Source: Dehalococcoidia bacterium UBA2158
GTDB lineage: Bacteria > Chloroflexota > Dehalococcoidia > Lucifugimonadales > UBA3495
DNA length: 13,013 bases
Direction: 5' to 3'
NCBI GenBank assembly: GCA_002328185.1
Contig: DCWQ01000023.1
Location: forward strand, 1 to 13,013
The notes beneath the pieces were generated by a model. The model worked only from the letters and a program-made list of their open reading frames with translations. It ran no database searches and was not told the DNA's origin. Both the position numbers and the translations under genes were made by a program. Below are positions 7,080 through 13,013 of the stretch, piece after piece. The stretch's first letter is position 1. Every line of letters begins with the position of its first letter.

Positions 7080-7123
7080 ATCCGCAGGCGCCGTCCGTGT
7101 CATGGGAACAAGGCCCTGCGGAT
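7080..7123. repeat. Inverted repeat between lpdA and korA
   Basis: ATCCGCAGG and its exact complement CCTGCGGAT form a 9-bp stem around a 26-base loop in the 153-base spacer. There is no T-run on the minus strand, so it is not an intrinsic terminator. It could be an operator for a dimeric regulator acting on korAB, or an RNA processing or stability structure within an lpdA-korAB transcript. Confidence 0.4.
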
Positions 7124-7162
7124 ATTGTAATCGTTATGTCTGTTAACCGTTACAGGAGAGAG

Positions 7163-8569
7163 CTACATGTGGATCGTCCGCCCTTGGGCGCCCAACGCAG
7201 CCTCTTTAAGCATCTCCGATATAGAAGGGTGGGCATGCACCGCCCAGCCCAGTTCAAGCACCGTGCCCTCCAGTATTCGGGTCATGGACAATTCGCCCAG
7301 CAACTCGGTAACCTCGGGGCCGATCATATGACCGCCCAGCAGTTCGCCGTACTTGGCGTCAACCACCAGTTTAACCAGGCCGAAATTCTCTCCCATGGCC
7401 AGGGCTTTGCCGTTGGCTTGGACGTTGAACGTCCCCACGTTGATTTCTTTGCCCTGCTCCCTGGCCTGGGCTTCGGTCAAGCCGAAACTGGCGATCTGGG
7501 GCATGCAATAGGTGGCCCTGGGCATATAGGTATAGTCCAACGGCAGGGTCTCGAGTCCCGCGATGGTTTCAACAGCCACCATCGCTTGGGCGGACGCAAC
7601 GTGAGCCAAAGGCATCTTGCCGTTGACGTCGCCAATGGCATAGATGCCGGTCACGTTGGTGGACATTTTGTCGTCCACTATGATGCCGGTCCGGTCGGTT
7701 GCGATGCCAACGGTCTCCAACCCCAGGTCTTCAATGTTGGGCTGGATTCCTATAGCGACGAGGACTTTGTCGCATTCAAGGGTCTGAGCTGCGCCGTCTA
7801 CGTCGACAGTGACCTTGACTCCAGGACCCGACGTGTCTACTCCGGTGACCCCGGCGCCAGTCATAAAGTCGATGCGGGCGCGCTTGAAGGCACGCTCCAG
7901 TTGGACGCCGATGTCTTCATCTTCATTGGGGACCAACCGGGGCAGCATCTCGACAATGGTGACCTGGACGCCGTACGTCTTATATATGTAGGCGAACTCC
8001 ACCCCTATGGCCCCGCCGCCTACGATCACGATTGATTCCGGCAGGTCGCTCATCACTATGGACTCGCGGCTGGTGATGACCTTGTCACCGTCTATGGGCA
8101 GGGGTGGAATGCTCCGAGGCCGGGCCCCAGTGGCAACGATGATGTTCTTGGCTTCGACAATGTTCGATTCAACACGGGGCGCGTTCGCGGCTGGCGCAAC
8201 TGCCACTTTTCCAGCGCCGACTATCTTGCCAGTGCCCTGGATGTGGTCGACCTTATTCTTGTCAAGCAGGAAGGCCACACCTTTGGTGTTGCGGTCGACG
8301 ACCTTTCGGCTGCGTTCTATCGCCACTGAGAAATCGACGCTGAAATTGTCCATCTTCAGACCAAATTCGTCGGCCCGTTTGAAGTAGGAAACAACCTCGG
8401 CGTTCTTGAGCAGGGACTTGCTGGGGATGCAGCCCCAGTTCAAGCACACGCCGCCCAGTTCCTCTTTCTCGATGATGGCCGTCTTCATGCCAAGTTGACC
8501 GGCCCGTATAGCGGCCACGTAGCCGCCCGGTCCTGAGCCGATCACCACCAAGTCGTAGTTAGATTCCAT
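7163..8569 (-). CDS. lpdA: Dihydrolipoamide dehydrogenase (E3)
   Basis: A 468-residue flavoprotein that reoxidises dihydrolipoamide and passes electrons through FAD to NAD+. Seen in order: the FAD-binding GSGPGG near residue 11; the redox disulfide GGVCLNWGC (C42/C47); the NAD-binding VGGGAIGVEFA near 200; the second FAD motif YAIGDVNG near 315; and the C-terminal catalytic His-Glu in HAHPSISE. Length is normal. A GTG two codons upstream (8575) is the alternative start, and neither has a strong ribosome site. The gene leads a minus-strand series with korA and korB and has a good promoter at 8645-8673. It can serve the E2 encoded 4 kb downstream as well as other lipoate complexes. The stop is TAG. 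Confidence 0.95.
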   Translation of the reverse strand: MESNYDLVVIGSGPGGYVAAIRAGQLGMKTAIIEKEELGGVCLNWGCIPSKSLLKNAEVVSYFKRADEFGLKMDNFSVDFSVAIERSRKVVDRNTKGVAFLLDKNKVDHIQGTGKIVGAGKVAVAPAANAPRVESNIVEAKNIIVATGARPRSIPPLPIDGDKVITSRESIVMSDLPESIVIVGGGAIGVEFAYIYKTYGVQVTIVEMLPRLVPNEDEDIGVQLERAFKRARIDFMTGAGVTGVDTSGPGVKVTVDVDGAAQTLECDKVLVAIGIQPNIEDLGLETVGIATDRTGIIVDDKMSTNVTGIYAIGDVNGKMPLAHVASAQAMVAVETIAGLETLPLDYTYMPRATYCMPQIASFGLTEAQAREQGKEINVGTFNVQANGKALAMGENFGLVKLVVDAKYGELLGGHMIGPEVTELLGELSMTRILEGTVLELGWAVHAHPSISEMLKEAALGAQGRTIHM

Positions 8570-8644
8570 TTTCACTCGCAGGTTATGTTATGCACGGGCT
8601 GCGCCAAGCGTGTTTCACCAAGGCGGATTTACACGTAAGTCAGA

Positions 8645-8673
8645 ATTATAGCGTTGGTACCTGCTCTGCACAA
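8645..8673 (-). promoter_or_regulatory. Promoter for lpdA (probably lpdA-korAB)
   Basis: The minus strand shows a perfect TATAAT (8650-8645) with TTGTGC (8673-8668) exactly 17 bases upstream. It lies about 75 bases before the lpdA start. The 311-base interval between lpdA and tatA otherwise holds only the facing tatA promoter and a 10-base direct repeat GCCGTATCTG (8747 and 8798). I see no gene there. Confidence 0.65.
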
Positions 8674-8785
8674 TATATATCACTGCCATAGTCTGCGCCT
8701 ATCACCGAGCTTGACCGCGGCGCACGCTTCAGAAGACCCTACGAGCGCCGTATCTGTCCAGGCGTGCTGAAATAGGCGTGATTCA

Positions 8786-8814
8786 TTGTCGTGGCAAGCC
8801 GTATCTGCTAATAT
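8786..8814 (+). promoter_or_regulatory. Promoter for tatA
   Basis: TTGTCG (8786-8791), a 17-base spacer and TAATAT (8809-8814) stand about 65 bases before the tatA start. The second copy of the GCCGTATCTG direct repeat overlaps the spacer. The first copy lies about 50 bases upstream, a layout that could allow a regulator to bind. Confidence 0.55.
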
Positions 8815-8880
8815 CTAATCGTTTAGATGCACCGGCCCGCCATAAGGGCCACTCCGCCGTAATTAACGGGAGGAAGAGAC

Positions 8881-9084
8881 ATGAGAGTTGGACCTTTGGG
8901 AATCCCTGAACTGGCAATCATCGTGGTCGTGATACTCTTGATCTTCGGTGCCCGCCGCCTGCCCGAGATTGGCACGTCCATGGGCAAGGGAATACGCACG
9001 TTCAAAACCGCCCTCATGGGTGAAGACGAGAAAGAAGAAGCTGTAAAGACCGCGGCCGGCAGCAAAGACGACAATAGCAGTTAG
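8881..9084 (+). CDS. tatA: Twin-arginine translocase subunit TatA
   Basis: A 67-residue membrane protein that forms the translocation patch of the Tat system, exporting folded, often cofactor-bearing proteins. It shows the standard TatA plan: a short N-terminal transmembrane helix (about 8-22, GIPELAIIVVVILLIF), the hinge FGARRLPEIG, an amphipathic helix (about 26-45) and a short charged tail. GGGAGGAAGAGAC precedes the ATG. It is transcribed alone from its own promoter towards the tatBC operon and shares a terminator region with it. The stop is TAG. Confidence 0.95.
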   Translation: MRVGPLGIPELAIIVVVILLIFGARRLPEIGTSMGKGIRTFKTALMGEDEKEEAVKTAAGSKDDNSS

Positions 9085-9102
9085 GCCTCAGGGTTGAAAT
9101 CC

Positions 9103-9140
9103 AAAAGGACCGTCCTTCAGCAGAAGGACGGTCCTTTTTT
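9103..9140 (+). terminator. Strong terminator between convergent tatA and tatC
   Basis: A perfect 16-bp stem (AAAAGGACCGTCCTTC, loop AGCA, GAAGGACGGTCCTTTT) ends in a run of six T on the plus strand, 19 bases after the tatA stop. On the minus strand the stem also ends in TTTT and is followed by GGATTTC, so it may work weakly in both directions and also end the tatBC transcript. Confidence 0.92.
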
Positions 9141-9162
9141 GTTGCCTTGGATATATCAGCCT

Positions 9163-9915
9163 TTAGGCTGAAGTTATGGCGCCGGACTTTCTCCGGCTGC
9201 GCCCAGCGACGCGGGCCATCAGGATACCAAATTCATAGAGCACCAGCAACGGGCCCGCCACCAACGCCTGGTTGAATGGGTCCACCGTAGGCGTGATTAT
9301 GGCCGCCAAGACGAATGAGACCACCACCCAGTAGCGCCGGAACCGGGACAGCGACCCTGCCGTGACGATGCCCAATTGGGCCAGCAAGTACATCACCAGC
9401 GGTGTCTCGAAGGACAGCCCCATCCAGAACAGCAGCCGGACCATCAGGTTGACGATGTTGCTGATCCGGATCAGCGGTGTGGCAACGTCGCCGCCGAAGG
9501 TAAGCAGGAAATGGAGCGCCGGGGGAGTGAGGATGTAGTAGGCGAAGGCCACCCCACCAGCAAATGTCAATATTACCGCAGGCATGAAACCAAAGAGATA
9601 GCGTTTCTCCCGCCCAGTGAGTCCGGGGGCAACGAACATCACCCCTTGATAGACCAGTACCGGCGAAGCCAGTATTAGCCCAGACACAAACGACACCTTG
9701 ATGGCAGTGGTCAGTAGCTCGGTGACTTCCGTGTAGATCAGCTCACCGCCAGTGCCAAGATTCAAGTCACGGGCGGGCTCGACCAGGATGTCGATGATCT
9801 GCTCGAAGAACGCGAACGAAACGGCGCTGCCCACCAGCACGGCCACCACGCAGATGGAAACCCGGCGGCGCAGTTCACCCAGGTGCTGCAGTAGTGTTTG
9901 TTCCCGGGACCTCAT
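9163..9915 (-). CDS. tatC: Sec-independent protein translocase TatC
   Basis: A 250-residue six-helix membrane protein that recognises the twin-arginine signal peptide. Family marks are the N-terminal HLGELRRR (about 11-18), the periplasmic segment after helix 1, the conserved FETPL glutamate in the middle helices, and TPTVDPFNQ near the last two helices. The tail is rich in Arg/Lys, as expected for the cytoplasm. The ATG overlaps the tatB TGA by four bases (ATGA), which indicates translational coupling. A short hairpin, TCAGCC-TTTA-GGCTGA, covers the TAA stop. Confidence 0.96.
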   Translation of the reverse strand: MRSREQTLLQHLGELRRRVSICVVAVLVGSAVSFAFFEQIIDILVEPARDLNLGTGGELIYTEVTELLTTAIKVSFVSGLILASPVLVYQGVMFVAPGLTGREKRYLFGFMPAVILTFAGGVAFAYYILTPPALHFLLTFGGDVATPLIRISNIVNLMVRLLFWMGLSFETPLVMYLLAQLGIVTAGSLSRFRRYWVVVSFVLAAIITPTVDPFNQALVAGPLLVLYEFGILMARVAGRSRRKSGAITSA

Positions 9916-10232
9916 CCCTTTCCCTCAGACTTGGGCTCTGAATCAGGGCCAGGTTCAGGGTCCGAATGTTCGTCCGCCGGAGGAATCTCTGCCCGCATGG
10001 GCACGCCCGGCTCCGACTCTGCCGGAGCGCTTGATTCCGGGTTCCGCGTTGGGAGTTGCTCCAGCGATTCCATAGTCATGGCGTTGGTCACGTCGCCGAA
10101 TGAACGCCGCAGGTCACCCAAGATCTTTCCGGCGCTGCGGGCCATGTCGATGGCCCGGCCTGGGCCTAACACCAAAAAAGCCACCAAAAGGATCACACCA
10201 AGCTCGGGGATGCCCATTCCCATGAAGTTCAT
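9912..10232 (-). CDS. tatB: Twin-arginine translocase TatA/TatB-family protein, probably TatB
   Basis: A 106-residue protein. One N-terminal transmembrane helix (about 8-23) is followed by the hinge LGPGRAIDMARSAGK, an amphipathic helix to about 50, and an acidic, Pro/Ser/Glu-rich tail. The LGP hinge, the length and the place directly before tatC point to TatB, the TatC partner that receives substrate. TatA-type function cannot be excluded by sequence. The start ATG overlaps the stop of the RlmD-Maf gene (ATGA), with GGGAGAG about ten bases upstream. A second ATG three codons in is possible. The stop TGA overlaps tatC. Confidence 0.88.
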   Translation of the reverse strand: MNFMGMGIPELGVILLVAFLVLGPGRAIDMARSAGKILGDLRRSFGDVTNAMTMESLEQLPTRNPESSAPAESEPGVPMRAEIPPADEHSDPEPGPDSEPKSEGKG

Positions 10233-12139
10233 GGGGTGTTCTCTCCCTGGCTAGCGGCGATGGTCGGACAATCCTCTCCACAGGCAATCTCGTCGGAAAT
10301 CTTCCATCCCATAGGCAGTTGGTAGCCCAATTCCTGCAACATTTCCAGTAGCCGGCAGACGGGCAGGCCGACGATGTTGTTATAACAGCCTTCCCAGTCG
10401 GACGCGGGCCTGAGTTCGGTGTCCTGGACCGCATAGGCCCCGGCCTTGTCTCTGGGCACTCCCGACGCAATAGATGCCTCGATCTCCTGTTCCGATAGTT
10501 CGCGCAGGGTGATCTGGCTGGTCATGGCGTCGCTTAGGGTCTTGCCCGACGCCGCATCCACCACGGTGATGCCGGTGCTAACGTGGTGGGTGGTGCCGCT
10601 CAACTGCTGCAGCATCCGCCGGGCGTCGTCATCGTCCAAGGGTTTGCCCACGGCCTGGCCGTCAAAGACCACCGTGCTGTCGGCCCCAATCACCAGTCCC
10701 GATTCCATGTCGGCGGCCACGGCTAGGGCTTTTTCCGCAGACAGCCGCCGCACCATATCGACGGGCGATTCTCCGGGGATGGGCTCCTCGGCCAGGTCGG
10801 CCGGGGTGATCGCGAACTGTAAGCCCAGGATGTCCATCAGTTCCTGACGCCTGGGCGATGCCGATGCCAGTGTGAGGCGAGGCGATGCAGGTTTATCGGA
10901 GGGCTCACTCAGGGACAGCAGCGCCACGCACTCTACGTGGTGGGTCTGCGGGAACATGTCCAGCGGAACCACCTCGTCCAGCCGGTAGCCGCCCGCGCAC
11001 AGAATTTTGAGGTCTCGCCCCAAGGTCTCGGCGTCGCAGGAAACATACGCCACCCGGGACGGGGCCATCGCAATAAGACTCTCTAGAGCCCGTGGCTGAC
11101 AACCGGAGCGGGGCGGGTCCAACACCACCACATCGGGCGTGACCGGCAGTTTTCTGAGTACATCTTCGGTGCGGCCCAACACGAAATCGACGTTCTGAAG
11201 CTCTCCGGCGTTCTGTTTGGCGTCGGCCACGGCGGCCGAAGACTCTTCCACGGCGATGACCTGCTTCACATGTGGGGCCAGCAGTATCGCGAAGGTGCCT
11301 ACACCCGTATAGGCGTCTAGAAGCACATCTTCAGGGCCCAGTTGCAGGTGGTCATTCACCGCTTCAGCGGCGGCAGCGGCCTGGTCGACGTTCACCTGGA
11401 AGAATGACGGGGACGACACGAGAAAATCGACGCCGTCAATCGACTCGGTGTATTTTTTCTGTCCCGTGGTGACACCGATGTCGGGGTGGACCAAATAAGG
11501 TTGGATCAGGAAGTCCCCGGAGTATTTGCCGGCCCGGATGGAAAGCTGAGTGGTCTCGCCACAGTGGTCTTGCAGCTCTTCTAATAGGTTGTTGACGCCA
11601 TCGTGCATCAGCATGCATTTGTCGATGCGCACGAACTGGCGGGTCTCACGGTTGACGAAGCCCAACGCGCCTTCGCGACTGATGGTGAACCGGGCGTGGT
11701 TGCGGTAGCCGTACTGGTTGGGAGAGGGCCTCACTTCGGATACCGGAGGGTTTACCAGGTCGCCGACGCGCTGTAAGGCGTCGGTCACTTTCTCGCGTTT
11801 GGCCTTCAGTTGAGCGTCGTAGGAGAGGTGCTGCCATTGGCACCCGCTGCAATCGCCGTAGTAGGGGCAGGGCGGCTCCACCCGATCTGCTGACGCCTCA
11901 AGCACTTCTACCACTTTGGCGGAAACATACTTGCGGTGGACTTTGACCGCCTCAACCACCACTTTTTCGCCGGGGACCCCGCCGGCTACGAACACGTTAT
12001 GTCCGTCAAAATCGGCCATGGCCTCACCCAGCCGTCCCCATGACGTCAGGGAAAGGGTGACCCTATCACCTTGTTGCGTCATGCGCTCAGTTATTTCCAC
12101 TGAGGTATTTCCATCAGCAGTTGACCACGATGATTCCAT
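10229..12139 (-). CDS. Fusion: 23S rRNA (uracil-5-)-methyltransferase (RlmD/RumA family) and Maf nucleotide pyrophosphatase
   Basis: A 636-residue fusion protein. Residues about 20-80 form a TRAM RNA-binding domain. Residues about 85-410 are a TrmA/RlmD-type m5U RNA methyltransferase, with the [4Fe-4S] cysteines C91, C97, C100 (CPYYGDCSGC) and C175, the SAM site DAYTGVGTFAI (about 275-285), DPPRSG (341-346) and the catalytic cysteine in YVSCDAETLGRDL (C368). After a short linker, residues about 420-609 form a complete Maf domain (LASASPRRQEL, GADSTVVFDG with D487, GKP, DKAGAYAVQD), a family that hydrolyses non-canonical or modified NTPs. A 27-residue tail follows. Both halves keep their catalytic residues. 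The two are normally separate genes. The start is uncertain: ATG at 12139 (used here), GTG at 12100 or ATG at 12082, none with a good ribosome site; 12082 starts directly at the TRAM domain. First gene of the operon with tatB and tatC. Confidence 0.92.
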   Translation of the reverse strand: MESSWSTADGNTSVEITERMTQQGDRVTLSLTSWGRLGEAMADFDGHNVFVAGGVPGEKVVVEAVKVHRKYVSAKVVEVLEASADRVEPPCPYYGDCSGCQWQHLSYDAQLKAKREKVTDALQRVGDLVNPPVSEVRPSPNQYGYRNHARFTISREGALGFVNRETRQFVRIDKCMLMHDGVNNLLEELQDHCGETTQLSIRAGKYSGDFLIQPYLVHPDIGVTTGQKKYTESIDGVDFLVSSPSFFQVNVDQAAAAAEAVNDHLQLGPEDVLLDAYTGVGTFAILLAPHVKQVIAVEESSAAVADAKQNAGELQNVDFVLGRTEDVLRKLPVTPDVVVLDPPRSGCQPRALESLIAMAPSRVAYVSCDAETLGRDLKILCAGGYRLDEVVPLDMFPQTHHVECVALLSLSEPSDKPASPRLTLASASPRRQELMDILGLQFAITPADLAEEPIPGESPVDMVRRLSAEKALAVAADMESGLVIGADSTVVFDGQAVGKPLDDDDARRMLQQLSGTTHHVSTGITVVDAASGKTLSDAMTSQITLRELSEQEIEASIASGVPRDKAGAYAVQDTELRPASDWEGCYNNIVGLPVCRLLEMLQELGYQLPMGWKISDEIACGEDCPTIAASQGENTP

Positions 12140-12180
12140 TGTTGGATGATGCGTTCGGCTATCTGAATAGGCTCGTAAAT

Positions 12181-12209
12181 ACTATAATTCAAGGTGGGAT
12201 AGAATCCAA
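12181..12209 (-). promoter_or_regulatory. Promoter for the rlmD-maf/tatBC operon
   Basis: On the minus strand TTGGAT (12209-12204) and TATAGT (12186-12181) are 17 bases apart. The downstream box matches five of six consensus bases. It is 42 bases before the first possible start codon of the fusion gene. The 333-base interval between the fusion gene and trxA contains this site and the divergent trxA promoter. I find no gene in it that I can support. Confidence 0.6.
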
Positions 12210-12325
12210 GGAGGCGGCAGCAGGCTCTCAGGCTCAGACCAAGCCTGGGTTGGTCAGACCTCAGATAGCTGACCGGATAATCACACCGGCAAGTCTTGGA
12301 CCCGCAAAAAATGGACCCGTGCTGG

Positions 12326-12354
12326 TTGACCTTGGTGTATGTGCCCTTTAAACT
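12326..12354 (+). promoter_or_regulatory. Promoter for trxA
   Basis: TTGACC (five of six consensus bases, 12326-12331), a 17-base spacer and TAAACT (four of six, 12349-12354). It predicts a leader of about 110 bases before trxA, long enough for regulation, although I see no strong structure in it. Confidence 0.6.
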
Positions 12355-12472
12355 GAGTCGCAAGTGACCCGGCCTCGTTTCTGGCGGCCGTAGTCCCTGC
12401 GAACCCTGAAGCGGCGAAAAGCATCAAAGTTACTGTGCGAGAAAATCGCGAAAGAGATTCCGGAGGATGGAA

Positions 12473-12802
12473 ATGGCAGAACCATTTGAGGTAAATGACA
12501 ATACTTGGCAAGAACTGGTATTGGACTCGGACACACCGGTCATGGTGGACTTCTGGGCAGAATGGTGTGGTCCGTGCAAAATGATTGCCCCCGCCGTTCA
12601 CGACATGGCTGAAGACTATGACGGTCAACTGAAAGTGGCCAAATTGGACGTGGATGCAAGCCCCAACACCGCTATGCAGTACGGCATCCGCAGCATCCCG
12701 GCCTTGCTCTTCTTCAAAAGCGGCCAGCCGGTCGACCAGATCATCGGCGCCGTGCCCAAGGGCGCACTCAAGAAAAAAGTAGACTCCATACTCGAGAGCT
12801 AA
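12473..12802 (+). CDS. trxA: Thioredoxin
   Basis: A 109-residue cytoplasmic thioredoxin, the general disulfide reductase that supplies electrons to ribonucleotide reductase, peroxiredoxins and other enzymes. It has the active site WAEWCGPCK (about 28-36), the buried Asp of VMVDFWA, the cis-proline loop RSIPAL (usually RSIPTL) and the family's normal length. Start: an ATG at 12467 overlaps the end of the ribosome site GGAGG (12462-12466), while the ATG at 12473 has ideal six-base spacing, so I chose 12473. It is a single-gene unit with its own promoter and terminator, immediately upstream of the selenocysteine tRNA. It uses Cys, not Sec, at the active site. Confidence 0.96.
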   Translation: MAEPFEVNDNTWQELVLDSDTPVMVDFWAEWCGPCKMIAPAVHDMAEDYDGQLKVAKLDVDASPNTAMQYGIRSIPALLFFKSGQPVDQIIGAVPKGALKKKVDSILES

Positions 12803-12820
12803 AACCTTCTTCGAAAGGTA

Positions 12821-12858
12821 AAATAAAAGGCGCCGCCTTCCGGCGGCGCCTTTTATTT
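12821..12858 (+). terminator. Very strong terminator after trxA
   Basis: A perfect 17-bp stem: AAATAAAA plus GGCGCCGCC, a four-base loop, then GGCGGCGCC plus TTTTATTT. The A/T flanks make it nearly symmetric, so it could stop transcription from both sides. It separates trxA from the tRNA gene. Confidence 0.93.
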
Positions 12859-12892
12859 GCTAAATCAAGGTGACCCCAAACCAGGCACTTAT

Positions 12893-12989
12893 GGGAGTGG
12901 ATGGGGCCCGGTGGCTCTTGCGGACTTCAAATCCGTTATGCCTCGTGACGAGCGGGGTAGGTGGGTTCGACTCCCTCGCACTCCCGCCA
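12893..12989 (+). tRNA. selC: tRNA-Sec (anticodon TCA)
   Basis: A 97-base gene with encoded CCA. The acceptor arm GGGAGTGG pairs with GCACTCCC (12978-12985) in seven of eight positions (the eighth is G-G), then discriminator G and CCA. D arm: 12903-12907 with 12914-12918 and loop CCGGTG, the same as in E. coli tRNA-Sec from memory. Anticodon arm: 12920-12924 with 12932-12936 and loop CTTCAAA, giving anticodon TCA at 12927-12929. The long variable arm, 12939-12945 with 12953-12959, has seven pairs including G-T. T arm: GTGGG, loop TTCGACT, CCCTC, with one T-T mismatch. The 8+5 acceptor/T stack and long variable arm are the marks of bacterial tRNA-Sec, which decodes UGA with SelB. No gene in the 24 bases that remain. 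selA/selB are not in the window. Confidence 0.95.
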
Positions 12990-13013
12990 GACATATTTAG
13001 GCACGAAATCACC

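Noticed and set aside
7097..8035. 312-codon plus-strand frame opposite lpdA
   Set aside because: It overlaps a textbook lpdA with all catalytic residues. The antisense frame has low complexity and no family resemblance.
8747..8807. Direct repeat GCCGTATCTG as a possible phage or integration site
   Set aside because: Only two 10-base copies, with no integrase or tRNA end nearby. At most it is a regulator site.
12091..12363. 90-codon minus-strand frame upstream of the RlmD-Maf gene
   Set aside because: Its only early start is TTG without a ribosome site. It contains the likely promoter of the fusion gene and overlaps that gene's start in another frame.
1..13013. CRISPR array, insertion sequence or rRNA
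   Set aside because: I saw no regularly spaced repeats, transposase motifs or rRNA-like stretches anywhere in the window.

Overview
The window looks like a stretch of chromosome from a fairly GC-rich, free-living bacterium. My best guess is a member of Chloroflexota (Dehalococcoidia/SAR202-like). This rests on the general feel of the proteins and the intergenic palindromes, not on a search. Ten protein genes are intact. One tRNA gene and one pseudogene, which no long open frame reveals, complete the gene content.

Left block (71-8569, all minus strand): this is a 2-oxoacid metabolism cluster. In transcription order it holds lpdA (dihydrolipoamide dehydrogenase, E3), a two-subunit 2-oxoacid:ferredoxin oxidoreductase (fused gamma-alpha, then beta), a 1.06-kb gap, a lipoate-bearing 2-oxoacid dehydrogenase E2, and a ThDP enzyme of the acetolactate synthase family. 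No recognisable E1 component lies in the window. E2 and E3 of the NAD-linked route therefore flank the ferredoxin-linked route that acts on the same kind of substrate.

The gap (3224-4287): read on the minus strand it contains the terminator of the oxidoreductase operon, an unidentified 52-codon frame, and a decayed (strept)avidin-family gene (about 3469-3884). This relic has lost its start codon, has three in-frame stops (two replacing biotin-stacking tryptophans) and one frameshift. It still keeps most other signature residues of a biotin-binding barrel. A rho-independent terminator follows, then a promoter for the E2 gene.

Right block (8645-12209): lpdA and tatA diverge from facing promoters. 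tatA (plus) converges on a minus-strand operon of an RlmD-Maf fusion gene, tatB and tatC. The three operon genes overlap by four bases (ATGA) and are likely translationally coupled. The proteins are a 23S rRNA m5U methyltransferase fused to a Maf nucleotide pyrophosphatase, and the membrane parts of the twin-arginine export system.

Right edge (12326-12989): trxA (thioredoxin) has its own promoter and a very strong terminator. It is followed by a selenocysteine tRNA gene (anticodon TCA, long variable arm), so the genome probably encodes selenoproteins. None of the intact genes here shows an internal UGA.
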